NCBI GenBank assembly: GCA_050485385.1
Contig: JBJHBG010000013.1
Coordinates: 1 to 54,747, forward strand
Direction: 5' to 3'
Origin: RECO01 sp050485385
GTDB taxonomy: Bacteria > Pseudomonadota > Alphaproteobacteria > Geminicoccales > Geminicoccaceae
DNA length: 54,747 nt
The notes under the pieces were generated by a model that saw only the letters and a program-made list of their open reading frames with translations, was not told where the DNA came from and searched no databases. Shown here piece after piece: positions 1 through 8,667 of the stretch. Position 1 is the first letter of the stretch. Each line of letters begins with the position of its first letter. The position numbers were made by a program, and so were the translations under genes.

Positions 1-11
1 CCCTTGGGGGT

Positions 12-37
12 GTGGGGGAGCCATCAAGCTCCCCCAC
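12..37 (-). terminator. Hairpin at the 3' end of the first gene
   Basis: Perfect 10-bp inverted repeat (GTGGGGGAGC / GCTCCCCCAC) with a 6-nt loop. It spans the stop codon of the minus-strand gene ending at 24. No T-run follows, so it is an intrinsic-terminator-like or RNA-stabilising hairpin rather than a textbook terminator. Confidence 0.4.
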
Positions 38-338
38 CCGTCTCTTCGGCCCAATAGGCGAAGGCGCGTTCCTGGGCCTTCGTGACGCGAGCGCGGCGGG
101 AGCCTTGGAGGGAGTGGCCCGTCGCGGCTTCGGCCGCGAAATAGCCTTCGCCGGGAAGCCCGTCCTTCTCGCGGACGACGAGGCAGGCGAGGTCGGGTTC
201 GCCCTTGGCCTCGCTTTGGCGGCAGATCTCGGCGAGCACGCGCATGAGGGCGCGGACGTTGTTGGGGCCGATGCGGCGGTCGAAGAGGTGGAGCAGTTGG
301 CGGTAGCTGACCGGCCGGCGGTGGCGGGCGGCTGCCAC
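24..338 (-). CDS. Conserved hypothetical protein, start uncertain
   Basis: No family recognised. From the GTG start this is a 104-aa, Arg-rich soluble protein with no membrane segment. An AAGG lies 5 nt before the GTG. The reading frame stays open upstream to 479 and reads as sensible protein just before the GTG (DPDRLRKALV), but contains no ATG, GTG or TTG there. A separate 8-codon ORF with a good ribosome site begins at 483 in another frame. The gene may therefore be longer and frameshifted, or the GTG may be real. It ends in a hairpin. It lies 213 bases beyond the stop of the next gene on the same strand. Confidence 0.5.
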   Translation of the reverse strand: MAAARHRRPVSYRQLLHLFDRRIGPNNVRALMRVLAEICRQSEAKGEPDLACLVVREKDGLPGEGYFAAEAATGHSLQGSRRARVTKAQERAFAYWAEETGGGA

Positions 339-456
339 GAGAGCCTTGCGGAGCCGGTCGGGGTCGATCGGCTCCAGGGGGGTGCGGTGCGGTTCGGGGA
401 GCGGTGCGGCTGGGGGCAGCGCGCCGGGCGTGGGCCGGGCTGGCCAGCCTGGACGG

Positions 457-483
457 TCAGCCGACGACTTTGATCCGGTTCAT
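457..483 (-). other. 8-codon ORF with strong ribosome binding site
   Basis: ATG at 483 is preceded by GAAGGG about 6 nt upstream and encodes MNRIKVVG followed by TGA. It sits just upstream of the open frame of the hypothetical gene ending at 24. It could be the true N-terminus of that gene separated by a frameshift, a leader peptide, or chance. The remaining bases between 339 and 550 hold nothing else I can support. Confidence 0.3.
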
Positions 484-550
484 GTCACACCCTTCGTTGC
501 CGTGTTGGTAGCGTACCTGAAATGGTTGGCGGGGGGCAAGACTGCAACGG

Positions 551-1615
551 TCAGCCGGCGGCGGCCGGGGCCTTGCGGGTGAGGACGAGGAGGAAGCCCT
601 CGCCCGGCAGGACGACCTCGGTGGTGCGGCGGAGGAAGGGGGCGCCGGCGTCTTCCTGGTCGAGGGCCGGGATGGCGAGGTTGCGGCCGACTTCGAGGAA
701 GTAGACGTCGAGGTCGGGCGGGATTTGGGCGAGGTCGACGGTGAGGCCGTCGCAGAGATAGGGCGGCTGGACGAGGAAGGTCGGATCGTCCTCGAGCTTC
801 CAGCGGAAGCGGGTGGTGACGCGGATGCGGAGTGCTTCGCGGCCCTTGGTATCGAGGCTGACGGTGAAGCTGGGCGGGGCCGGATCGGCGGCGGGGTCGG
901 CGGCTCGGGCGGCGGCTGGGGCACGGTCGGCGGCGTCGAACATCACCTGGGGCTGCTGGGCTTGGTCGAAGACTTCGAGCTTGGGCAGGACGTGGTAGCT
1001 TTGGAGCTCGTTGTCCATCAGGGGCACGAAGTTGACGCGGTAGGTGACGCGGTCACGCTGGCCGAAGGGTACGAGGTCGGCGTGGAGCTGTTCTTCCAGT
1101 TCGACCTGGGTGTGGCCGGTGTCGTGCCAGCGGATGCGGTAGACCCGGTGCAGGCCGCGGAGGAAGAACTCGTCCTCGTAGAAGTCGTGGGTCTGGCGGT
1201 CGGCGGCGCTGGCGAAGGCGGCGGTGAGGCGGTGGCGGGTGCGCTGCGCCAGGGCTTCGGCTTCGGCGCCGTCGTCCATCCGCGGCAGGAAGAAGGCCAG
1301 GGAGAGTCGGTTCCAGAGGTCGACGACGAAGGCGCGGCGGAACTCGCTGACGAAGCGCCGCTCCACCATGATCTTGGCGATCTCCTGGTTGTAGACCCCC
1401 ACCGACTGCGAAAGGTTGACGACGGTTGCGGCGACGGCGCTGACGAAGACCAGTTCGAGCAGACGCACCAGGACGGCGAAGCCGGTGCTGGGCACGGCCG
1501 GGCCGAAGCTGTGGGCGACGATGACGCCGATGCCCAGCATGGCGACGAGGAAGAGCAGGACGGTGAGGAGTTGGCCGTGGACCAGCCCCTCGATCCAGCG
1601 CATCCAGCGCGTCAT
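551..1615 (-). CDS. Two-helix membrane protein of unknown function
   Basis: A 354-aa protein. The N-terminal ~75 residues contain two hydrophobic segments (around LLTVLLFLVAMLGIGVIV and LLELVFVSAVAATVV), followed by a long soluble, charged domain. No known family recognised. The ATG at 1615 is preferred over the adjacent GTG at 1618 because GGAG lies 7 nt before the ATG. It starts only 24 bp after the prpE stop on the same strand, so the two are probably co-transcribed; a role linked to propionate use is inference from position only. Confidence 0.6.
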   Translation of the reverse strand: MTRWMRWIEGLVHGQLLTVLLFLVAMLGIGVIVAHSFGPAVPSTGFAVLVRLLELVFVSAVAATVVNLSQSVGVYNQEIAKIMVERRFVSEFRRAFVVDLWNRLSLAFFLPRMDDGAEAEALAQRTRHRLTAAFASAADRQTHDFYEDEFFLRGLHRVYRIRWHDTGHTQVELEEQLHADLVPFGQRDRVTYRVNFVPLMDNELQSYHVLPKLEVFDQAQQPQVMFDAADRAPAAARAADPAADPAPPSFTVSLDTKGREALRIRVTTRFRWKLEDDPTFLVQPPYLCDGLTVDLAQIPPDLDVYFLEVGRNLAIPALDQEDAGAPFLRRTTEVVLPGEGFLLVLTRKAPAAAG

Positions 1616-1639
1616 CACGGGTCTCCGCGCTGCCGGGCG

Positions 1640-3529
1640 TCAGGCGTAGCCCATCGGCCGCAGGGCTTCGGCGATCTCCTGGAGGATGGCGGGATCGTCG
1701 ATGGTGGCGGGAACCTTGACGTCTTCGTGGTCGGCCAGCTTCTTCATCGTACCTCTGAGGATCTTGCCGGAACGGGTTTTGGGCAAACGGTCGACGATGG
1801 CGACGAGCTTGAAGGCGGCGACCGGGCCGATCTCGTTCCTCACCTTCTGGATCAGCTCGGCCTTGAGGGTTTCCGCGTCCTGGTCGATGCCGCGCTTGAG
1901 GACGACGAGGCCGAGCGGCAGTTCGCCCTTGAGCTGGTCGGCGACGCCGATGACGGCGCATTCGGCGACGGCCGGGTGGCCGGCGAGCACTTCCTCCATG
2001 GCGCCGGTGGAGAGGCGGTGACCGGCGACGTTGATGATGTCGTCGATGCGGCTCATGATGAACAGGTAGTCGTCGTCGTCCTTGTAGCCGGCATCGCCCG
2101 TCAGATAGTAGCCTGGGTAACGGCTCAGGTAGCTTTGTTCGTAGCGCGCATCGTTCTGCCAGAGGGTCGGCAGGCAGGACGGTGGCAGCGGCAGCTTGAT
2201 GCAGATGGCGCCGATCTGGCCGGCGGGCACTTCGCCCCCGTCCTCGTCGAGGATGCGGATGTCGTAGCCGGGCACGGCCTTGGTCGGCGAGCCCGGCTTC
2301 ACCGGCAGCTTCTCGAGGCCGATGCAGTTGGCGGCGATGGCCCAGCCGGTCTCGGTCTGCCACCAGTGGTCGATGACCGGGACGCCCAACTGCGCCTCGG
2401 CCCACATCAGCGTGTCGGGGTCGCAGCGCTCGCCCGCGAGGAACAGCGTGCGGAAGTGCGAGAGGTCGTAGTTGGCGATGTGGGCGCCTTCCGGGTCTTC
2501 CTTCCTGATGGCGCGGAAGGCGGTGGGCGCGGTGAACAGGGCCGCCACCCGATGCTGCTCGATCACGCGCCAGAAGGCGCCGGGGTCGGGGGTGCCGACG
2601 GGCTTGCCCTCGTAGAGCACGGTGGTCGAGCCGTTCAGCAGCGGCGCGTAGACGATGTAGCTGTGGCCGACGACCCAGCCGACGTCCGAGGCCGCCCAGA
2701 AGACCTCGCCCGGCTGGACGTCGTAGAGGTGGCGCATCGACCAGAGCAGCGCCGTGGCGTGGCCGCCATTGTCGCGCACGACGCCCTTGGGCTGGCCGGT
2801 CGTGCCCGAGGTGTAGAGGATGTAGAGCGGGTCGGTCGCCTCCACGGGCACGCAATCGACGGGGTGGGCGGCGGCCATTGCGGTCGTCCAGTCGACGTCG
2901 CGCGGGGTGGTCAGCTCGGCCGTGGCCTGCGGCCGTTGCAGCAGGATGCAGTGGCGCGGCTGGTGCGCGGCATGCCGCAAAGCTGCATCCAGGAGCGGCT
3001 TGTACGGGATGACGCGGCTGCCCTCGATGCCGCAGCTCGCGGCGACGATCAAGACGGGCTTGGCGTCGTCGATGCGGGTGGCGAGTTCGTTGGCGGCGAA
3101 GCCGCCGAAGACGACCGAGTGGATGGCGCCGATGCGGGCGCAGGCGAGCATGGCGACGACGGCTTCCGGCACCATCGGCATGTAGACGATGACGCGGTCG
3201 CCCTGGCGGGCACCGTGCTTCACCAGCACGCCCGCGAACCGCGCCACCTGCTCCTGCAACTCGGCAAAAGTGATGTGGCGGATGGTGCCGGTGACGGGGC
3301 TGTCGTAGACGATGGCGGTCTGGCTGGCGCGCCCGCCGCGGACGTGGCGGTCGACGGCGTTGTCGCAGGTGTTGAGTCGGCCGCCCGCGAACCAGCGGTA
3401 GAAGGGTGCCCGGCTGGCGTCCAGCACCCGGTCCCAGCGGCGCTCCCAATGCAACCCCTCGGCGGCCTCGCCCCAGAATTCGTCCGGACGCTCCAGCGAA
3501 CGCCTGCGCATTTGGTCTTGAATGCTCAT
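1640..3529 (-). CDS. prpE: Propionyl-CoA synthetase (AMP-forming)
   Basis: A 629-aa acetyl/propionyl-CoA synthetase family enzyme that activates propionate (or acetate) to its CoA thioester through an acyl-adenylate. The ATP-binding motif YTSGTTGQPKG lies near residues 235-250. The C-terminal catalytic lysine motif PKTRSGKILRGTMKKL lies near residue 588. The N-terminal ACAS region (WERRWDRVLD, FYRWFAGGRLNTCDNAVDRH) and the segment SVVFGGFAANELATRIDD fit PrpE better than Acs. The start at 3529 follows GGGAGG by 9 nt; the frame is open further upstream but lacks similarity there. A membrane protein follows in the same operon. Substrate preference is inferred from family. Confidence 0.88.
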   Translation of the reverse strand: MSIQDQMRRRSLERPDEFWGEAAEGLHWERRWDRVLDASRAPFYRWFAGGRLNTCDNAVDRHVRGGRASQTAIVYDSPVTGTIRHITFAELQEQVARFAGVLVKHGARQGDRVIVYMPMVPEAVVAMLACARIGAIHSVVFGGFAANELATRIDDAKPVLIVAASCGIEGSRVIPYKPLLDAALRHAAHQPRHCILLQRPQATAELTTPRDVDWTTAMAAAHPVDCVPVEATDPLYILYTSGTTGQPKGVVRDNGGHATALLWSMRHLYDVQPGEVFWAASDVGWVVGHSYIVYAPLLNGSTTVLYEGKPVGTPDPGAFWRVIEQHRVAALFTAPTAFRAIRKEDPEGAHIANYDLSHFRTLFLAGERCDPDTLMWAEAQLGVPVIDHWWQTETGWAIAANCIGLEKLPVKPGSPTKAVPGYDIRILDEDGGEVPAGQIGAICIKLPLPPSCLPTLWQNDARYEQSYLSRYPGYYLTGDAGYKDDDDYLFIMSRIDDIINVAGHRLSTGAMEEVLAGHPAVAECAVIGVADQLKGELPLGLVVLKRGIDQDAETLKAELIQKVRNEIGPVAAFKLVAIVDRLPKTRSGKILRGTMKKLADHEDVKVPATIDDPAILQEIAEALRPMGYA

Positions 3530-3667
3530 GCCGACGGGCCTCCCGCTCGCAAATGCTCGGGGCGAGATGTAGCAAATGCGGGGCAGGTTCTTCAGCAAGA
3601 CCAAAGCCTGCCGCGTTGACAGGGCAGAGGCGCTCGGCGACACCGACGCCAACCGAAGGGGGGAGGC

Positions 3668-5323
3668 ATGGACGGGCATCGCACGGCGAGGTTCGAGGCC
3701 GGCTCGATCTACGAGCAGGGCCTGGACCGACAGGCCGCCAACCATCAGCCGCTGACGCCCCTCACCTTCCTCGACCGGGCGGCCACGACCTATCCGGACC
3801 GCGTCGCCGTGCGCTACGCGGGCGAGAGCACCACCTACGCGGCGTTCCGCGAGCGCTGCCACCGCCTCGCCGGCGGGCTGGAGGCCTTGGGCGTGAGGCC
3901 CGGCGACACGGTGGCGGTGATGGCGCCGAACGTGCCGGCGCTCTTGGAGGCGCACTACGGCGTGCCCTTGGCGGGAGCCGTGCTGGGGGCGCTGAATACC
4001 CGGCTGGACGCGCGGACCATCGCCTACATCCTGGCGCACGGCGAGGCGAAGGTGCTGATCGCCGACACGGAGTACGCAGCCGTCGTCGAGGCGGCGCTGG
4101 CCCAGCTCGACCGGCCGCTCACGGTGGTCGACCTGGTCGATCCGTCAGCCCCGGGCAAGCGGTCGGGCACGACCGACTACGATGCGCTTTTGGCGTTGGG
4201 TCGTCCTGGCTTCGTGCCCTACGCGCCGGCCGACGAGTGGCAGGCCATCGCGCTCAACTACACCTCGGGGACGACCGGCAATCCCAAGGGCGTCGTCTAC
4301 CACCACCGTGGCGCCTATCTGAACGCCGTCGGCAACGCGCTGGTCTGGGACATGGGCGACGCGCCGGTCTATCTCTGGACCCTGCCGATGTTCCACTGCA
4401 ACGGCTGGTGCTTTCCCTGGACGGTGACGATGAAGGGCGGCACCCACGTCTGCCTCAGAAAGCTCACCGCCGAGACGGTGCTGGGGGCGATCGCCGACGA
4501 GGCGGTGACGCACCTCTGCGGGGCGCCGATCGTGATGGGGCTGATCGCCAATGCCGACGACGCGCTGCACGCCCCGATCCGCCATCGCGTGCGCATGATG
4601 ACGGCAGCCTCGGCCCCGCCGGCGGCGATGCTGGAGCGGATGGCCGAGCGCGGCTTCGACGTGACCCACGTCTACGGGCTGACCGAGGTCTACGGTCCCG
4701 CCACCGTCTGCGCTTGGCAGCATGCGTGGGATACGCTCGACGGCAAGGGCAAGGCGGAGAAGCTGGCGCGGCAAGGGGTGCGCTATCCGGTGCTCGAGGG
4801 GCTGGAGGTGTGCGATCCGGAGAGCCTGGAGCCCCTGCCCCACGACGGCGCCACCGTCGGCGAGATCATGATGCGCGGTCACATCGTGATGAAGGGCTAC
4901 CTGAAGGACGCGGCCGCGACCGAGACGGCGTTCCGGGGCGGCTGGTTCCACACGGGCGACCTCGCCGTGACCCATCCCGACGGCTATGTCGAGATCAAGG
5001 ACCGCTCGAAGGACATCATCATCTCCGGCGGCGAGAACATCTCGTCCATCGAGGTGGAGGGTGCGCTCTATCGGCACCCGGCGGTGCTGGAGGCGGCCGT
5101 CGTCGCCCGGCCGGACGCGCGCTGGGGCGAGAGCCCGTGCGCCTTCGTCACGCTCCGGCCGGGGGCGAGTGCCACGGCCGAGGAGCTGATCGCGCACTGC
5201 CGCAGCGAACTGGCCCATTTCAAGGCGCCGCGCACCGTCGTCTTCGGCGAACTGCCGAAGACCTCGACGGGCAAGGTGCAGAAGACCGTGCTCCGCAATC
5301 AAGCCAAGGACCTAACGCCATGA
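3668..5323 (+). CDS. AMP-dependent acyl-CoA ligase (DmdB/fatty acyl-CoA ligase-like)
   Basis: A 551-aa ANL-superfamily enzyme forming acyl-CoA from a carboxylic acid, ATP and CoA. Motifs seen: YTSGTTGNPKGVVYHHRG near residues 195-212, VYGLTEVYGP, the hinge WFHTGDLAVTHPDGYVEIKDRSKD, and the terminal lysine PKTSTGKVQK. The segment LPMFHCNGWCFPW is typical of the medium-chain / methylmercaptopropionyl-CoA ligase and plant AAE1-like group, so a short or medium-chain substrate is likely. ATG at 3668 follows GGGGGGAGG. It is divergent from prpE and overlaps the next gene by 4 bp (ATGA), so the two are translationally coupled. Confidence 0.85.
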   Translation: MDGHRTARFEAGSIYEQGLDRQAANHQPLTPLTFLDRAATTYPDRVAVRYAGESTTYAAFRERCHRLAGGLEALGVRPGDTVAVMAPNVPALLEAHYGVPLAGAVLGALNTRLDARTIAYILAHGEAKVLIADTEYAAVVEAALAQLDRPLTVVDLVDPSAPGKRSGTTDYDALLALGRPGFVPYAPADEWQAIALNYTSGTTGNPKGVVYHHRGAYLNAVGNALVWDMGDAPVYLWTLPMFHCNGWCFPWTVTMKGGTHVCLRKLTAETVLGAIADEAVTHLCGAPIVMGLIANADDALHAPIRHRVRMMTAASAPPAAMLERMAERGFDVTHVYGLTEVYGPATVCAWQHAWDTLDGKGKAEKLARQGVRYPVLEGLEVCDPESLEPLPHDGATVGEIMMRGHIVMKGYLKDAAATETAFRGGWFHTGDLAVTHPDGYVEIKDRSKDIIISGGENISSIEVEGALYRHPAVLEAAVVARPDARWGESPCAFVTLRPGASATAEELIAHCRSELAHFKAPRTVVFGELPKTSTGKVQKTVLRNQAKDLTP

Positions 5324-6477
5324 CGACCTCGCTGGACCCGAACCTGCCCGACGGCGCCACCCTGGTCGGCCGCGCCTGGCGGCCCGGCCTCGGCGCCTCG
5401 GTCGTCACGTTGCGCCAGGGCCGGCTGACCGACGTCACCCCTTCCCTGCCGACCATCGCCGCCGTCCTGTCCGCAGCCGAGCCGGCGGCGGCGGTGCGGG
5501 CGGCCGAGGGCGAGGATCTCGGTGCGCTCGACGAGGTGGTGGCGGCGAGCCGCTGGGACCGCCGCGGCGAGGCGGTCGTCCACCTCCTGGCGCCGGCCGA
5601 CCTGCAACCGATCAAGGCGGCGGGCGTCACCTTCGTGCAGAGCCTGCTCGAGCGGGTGATCGAGGAGCAGGCCGACGGCGATCCGAAGAAGGCGGCGGCG
5701 GTGCGCCAACAGATCGAGGCGACCATCGGCACCGATCTGAAGGCGATCCGGCCCGGTAGCGACAAGGCCAAGGCCTTGAAGGCGGAACTGCAATCGCGCG
5801 GCCTCTGGTCGCAGTATCTGGAGGTCGGCATCGGCCCGGATGCCGAGGTGTTCACCAAGGCGCCGCCGATGTCGGCGGTCGGCACCGGCGCCATGATCGG
5901 CCTGCACCCGGTCTCGGTCTGGAACAACCCGGAGCCGGAGATGGTGCTGGCGATCGCACCGGACGGCACGATCAAGGGGGTGACGCTAGGCAACGACGTG
6001 AACCTCCGGGACGTCGAGGGCCGCAGCGCGCTGCTCCTCGGCCGCGCCAAGGACAACAACGGCGCCTGTGCGCTGGGCCCGTTCCTCCGGCTGTTCGACG
6101 ACGGCTTCGGCCTCGACGACGTGCGCTCCACCACGGTGCAACTCCGGGTCGAGGGCTCGGACGGCTTCGTCCTCGACGGCGAAAGCTCGATGGCGGCGAT
6201 CAGCCGCGATCCGGCCGACATCGCGGGACAGACGCTGAACGACTGCCATCAGTACCCGGATGGCGTGTTCTTGATGTGCGGGACGATGTTCGCGCCGACC
6301 AAGGACCGGGGCGAAGCGGGGAGCGGCTTCACCCACCGCGACGACGACGTGGTGACCATTGCAGCACCGGGGCTGGGCCGCCTGGTCAACCGGGTCGGCC
6401 GCGCCAATGCGATCCCGCGTTGGACCTACGGATTGTCGGCGTTGTTCGGAGATCTCGGACGCCGCGGGCTCGTTTGA
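5320..6477 (+). CDS. Fumarylacetoacetate hydrolase family protein
   Basis: A 385-aa FAH-superfamily protein. The C-terminal FAH domain carries NNPEPEMVL (metal-binding ExE), VTLGNDVNLRD, KDNNGACALGPFL and GTMFAPTKDR. The ~385-aa form with an extended N-terminus resembles bacterial members annotated as 2-keto-3-deoxy acid dehydratases or generic FAH hydrolases. The start overlaps the acyl-CoA ligase stop (ATGA). Pairing with an acyl-CoA ligase suggests catabolism of a keto or dicarboxylic acid, but the substrate is not determinable. A strong hairpin overlaps the stop codon. Confidence 0.8.
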   Translation: MTTSLDPNLPDGATLVGRAWRPGLGASVVTLRQGRLTDVTPSLPTIAAVLSAAEPAAAVRAAEGEDLGALDEVVAASRWDRRGEAVVHLLAPADLQPIKAAGVTFVQSLLERVIEEQADGDPKKAAAVRQQIEATIGTDLKAIRPGSDKAKALKAELQSRGLWSQYLEVGIGPDAEVFTKAPPMSAVGTGAMIGLHPVSVWNNPEPEMVLAIAPDGTIKGVTLGNDVNLRDVEGRSALLLGRAKDNNGACALGPFLRLFDDGFGLDDVRSTTVQLRVEGSDGFVLDGESSMAAISRDPADIAGQTLNDCHQYPDGVFLMCGTMFAPTKDRGEAGSGFTHRDDDVVTIAAPGLGRLVNRVGRANAIPRWTYGLSALFGDLGRRGLV

Positions 6478-6486
6478 GCCCGCGGC
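6461..6486. terminator. Perfect 11-bp hairpin between convergent genes
   Basis: GCCGCGGGCTC and GAGCCCGCGGC pair perfectly around a GTTT loop. The loop and right arm contain the stop codon of the FAH gene, and the minus-strand DUF465 gene ends 13 bp away. It probably terminates transcription from both sides. There is no T-tract on either side. Confidence 0.6.
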
Positions 6487-6498
6487 CCGGAGCGATGC

Positions 6499-6696
6499 TC
6501 AGTGGAGGGCGCGATCGCGGATCGGCGCACCATTCTCTTCGAGGCGAAGGATCTGTTCCTTGAGCCGCAGCTTCTCTTTCTTCAATCGAGCCAGCACGCT
6601 GGTATCGGGCAAGGGCCGGAGCATCTCTCTCGAGAGTTCGGCGTCCAAGGCCGCGTGCTTGTCCTTCAAGCTGACGAGGTGTTCGTGAGTTGCCAT
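6499..6696 (-). CDS. DUF465 (YdcH-like) small coiled-coil protein
   Basis: A 65-aa, highly charged helical protein with the DUF465 pattern HLVSLKDKHAALDAEL...LKKEKLRLKEQILRLE. Function unknown; the family is common in Proteobacteria, often as paralogs. ATG at 6696 is chosen over the GTG at 6705 because GGAGG sits about 9 nt before the ATG but abuts the GTG. It is convergent with the FAH gene and divergent from ubiX. A second family member lies at 10316-10522. Confidence 0.8.
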   Translation of the reverse strand: MATHEHLVSLKDKHAALDAELSREMLRPLPDTSVLARLKKEKLRLKEQILRLEENGAPIRDRALH

Positions 6697-6797
6697 CCGG
6701 CTCACCCTCCGTTCCAGTCCCGAAGAATGTGGGATAATACCTTCGCAGGAGGCCGAGCGCCATCGGCAAAAGGCCCTGTGCCGCCAACCTTAGGTGG

Positions 6798-7400
6798 ATG
6801 AAACCTGACATGCGTGTGATCGTCGGCCTGTCGGGCGCGAGCGGCGTCCGCTACGGGATCCGTCTCTTGGAGGCGCTGCGGGCGCTCGACGTCGAGACGC
6901 ACCTGGTCCTCACCCGTGCCGCCGCGATGACCATCGCCTACGAGACCGACCGCTCGGTGCGCGAGGTGCGCGACCTCGCCCATACCGTGCACGACAACGG
7001 CGACGTCGGCGCCGGCCCGGCCTCGGGCTCGTTCCGCTCGCTCGGCATGATCGTCGCACCCTGCTCGATGCGGACCGTCGCCGAGATCGCGCACGGCTTG
7101 TCCATGAGCCTGTTGACGCGCGCCGCCGACGTAATGCTGAAGGAGCGCCGCCGGCTGGTCGTCGCCCCGCGCGAGACGCCCCTGCACCTCGGCCACCTGC
7201 GCAACATGACGGCGCTCGCCGAACTCGGCGCCATCGTCGCCCCGCCAATGCCGGCCTTCTACGCCAAGCCGGCCTCGCTCGACGAGCTCGTCGACCATCA
7301 GGTCGGCCGCTGGCTGGACCTGCTCGGCCTCGACAACGACCTCGTCCGCCGCTGGAAGGACCCCGCGCCCGATCCCGGCGAGACCGAGAACGGGGGCTGA
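6798..7400 (+). CDS. ubiX: Flavin prenyltransferase UbiX
   Basis: A 200-aa flavoprotein that makes prenylated FMN, the cofactor of UbiD-type decarboxylases (ubiquinone synthesis or aromatic acid metabolism). Family hallmarks: N-terminal VGLSGASGVRYGIRLLEAL, the IVAPCSMRTVAEIAHG segment, RADVMLKERRRLVVAPRETPLH, and the C-terminal IVAPPMPAFYAKP. Length is normal. No ubiD is in the window. An in-frame ATG at 6810 is an alternative start; AGGTGG sits immediately before 6798. A GATAAT -10-like element lies at 6733-6738. The next gene follows after 6 bp. Confidence 0.9.
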   Translation: MKPDMRVIVGLSGASGVRYGIRLLEALRALDVETHLVLTRAAAMTIAYETDRSVREVRDLAHTVHDNGDVGAGPASGSFRSLGMIVAPCSMRTVAEIAHGLSMSLLTRAADVMLKERRRLVVAPRETPLHLGHLRNMTALAELGAIVAPPMPAFYAKPASLDELVDHQVGRWLDLLGLDNDLVRRWKDPAPDPGETENGG

Positions 7401-7406
7401 AGAGCG

Positions 7407-8042
7407 ATGTTCGCGGTGATCTTCGAGGTGCAACCGAGAGCGGACCGTCTGGACGCGTATCTGGACATCGCGCGTCTGCTCCGTCCCGAGTTGGAGCGGA
7501 TCGAGGGCTTCCTCGAGAACACGCGCTATCGCAGCCGCAGCCGCGCCGGTCTCCTGCTGTCGCTCTCGTTCTGGCGCGACGAGAAGGCGGTGATCCGTTG
7601 GCGCACGCACGCCGGGCACTATGCCGCCCAGGCGAAGGGGCGCCGGGAGGTACTGGCCGGCTACCGGCTGCGCGTCGGTGAGGTGGTGGCGACGGGCGGC
7701 ATCGGCGCCCCTGGAGCGCTGCCGAGGCATCGCCTGGACGAGACCGAGATCGGCGACGCCAAGGCGATGGTGCTGCGCCTGGGCCGCGGGCCCGCCGCGT
7801 CGCCGCCGCTTGCCGGCCCGCCGGCGCTGACCACCGACCGCCTGGACGGCGTGGTCGATCCTCTGGATTGGGCGGAGGTCGCCGCCCATGCGAGCGCCGA
7901 GACCGCGGCAGCGGCCATGCCCGCCACCCCGCCCTCGGGCGAGCGCTGGGCGCAGGTGTGCATCGTCCGCGACTACGGCCTCTTGGATCGTCGCGAGGCG
8001 CCGCAGTTCCACCAGCCGGTGCCGGAGGTCAGCGGCGAATGA
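7407..8042 (+). CDS. Antibiotic biosynthesis monooxygenase (ABM) domain protein
   Basis: A 211-aa protein. The N-terminal ~100 residues form an ABM ferredoxin-like fold (MFAVIFEVQP..., EGFLENTRYRSRSR, LLLSLSFWRDEKAVIRWRTH, HYAAQAKGRREV). The C-terminal half is Ala/Pro-rich and may be a degenerate second ABM-like unit ending in ERWAQVCIVRDYGLLDR. Small ABM proteins are often heme or quinone oxygenases; no specific reaction can be assigned. It follows ubiX by 6 bp and is probably co-transcribed. Its 3' end overlaps the convergent bluB gene by 14 bp. Confidence 0.7.
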   Translation: MFAVIFEVQPRADRLDAYLDIARLLRPELERIEGFLENTRYRSRSRAGLLLSLSFWRDEKAVIRWRTHAGHYAAQAKGRREVLAGYRLRVGEVVATGGIGAPGALPRHRLDETEIGDAKAMVLRLGRGPAASPPLAGPPALTTDRLDGVVDPLDWAEVAAHASAETAAAAMPATPPSGERWAQVCIVRDYGLLDRREAPQFHQPVPEVSGE

Positions 8043-8667
8043 CCGCGCGGCCGATGGACGTGCGCGCCTGCCACCCCAGCCTCGCGAGTTCCGGCTCCGC
8101 GCCTGCTTCCTCCGGCCAGCCGACGCAGAGATAGGCGACCAAGCGCCAAGTGTCGGGGACATCCAGGTCGGCAGCGACGCGCTCGGGTTCGAGAATCGAG
8201 ACCCAGCCGACGCCGACGCCCTCGCTACGTGCCGCCAGCCAGAAGGTGTGGACGGCCGTCACCACGGAATAGCACAGCGTTTCGGGCATGGTGCGGCGGC
8301 CGAGGCCGTGACCCTGCGCCGTGGCCAGGTCGGCGAAGACGGCGAACTGGACGGGCGCTACGGCCAGGCCCTCCAGCCGCAGCCGGGCATAGGCCGCCGA
8401 CCGCACCGCCGGCTCGGCCGCCAGCGCGGCGGCGTTGGCGGCGGCGAAGTTGCGGCGGATCGCGGCCCGCGCCGCCTCGCCGTCGACGCGGACGAACCGC
8501 CAGGGCTGGCTGTTGCCGACCGAAGGGGCAAGACAGGCGAGGTCCAGCCAGCGCTCGACGGCCGCCTCGTCCAAGGCATCGGGCCGGAAGCGACGGACGT
8601 CCCGACGCCAGCGGACCAGTCGCTCGAAGCCAGCCCGAAACGCGGTATCGAACGCCGGTGGCGTCAC
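8029..8667 (-). CDS. bluB: 5,6-dimethylbenzimidazole synthase BluB
   Basis: A 212-aa nitroreductase-fold enzyme that cleaves reduced FMN with oxygen to give dimethylbenzimidazole, the lower ligand of vitamin B12. Motifs: RWRRDVRRFRPD, LACLAPSVGNSQPWRFV, CYSVVTAVHTFWLAARSEGVGVGWVS and YLCVGWP, all characteristic of BluB. The GTG start at 8667 overlaps the upstream stop codon by 4 bp (GTGA), so translation is probably coupled. Its product could serve the B12-dependent NrdJ encoded elsewhere in the window. The 3' end overlaps the ABM gene. Confidence 0.88.
   Translation of the reverse strand: MTPPAFDTAFRAGFERLVRWRRDVRRFRPDALDEAAVERWLDLACLAPSVGNSQPWRFVRVDGEAARAAIRRNFAAANAAALAAEPAVRSAAYARLRLEGLAVAPVQFAVFADLATAQGHGLGRRTMPETLCYSVVTAVHTFWLAARSEGVGVGWVSILEPERVAADLDVPDTWRLVAYLCVGWPEEAGAEPELARLGWQARTSIGRAVIRR

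Noticed and set aside
725..3619. Very long plus-strand open frame opposite prpE and the membrane protein gene
   Set aside because: Shadow of minus-strand GC-rich coding sequence; its Gly/Val/Asp/Ala-rich product matches no family, while the opposite strand encodes clear PrpE motifs.
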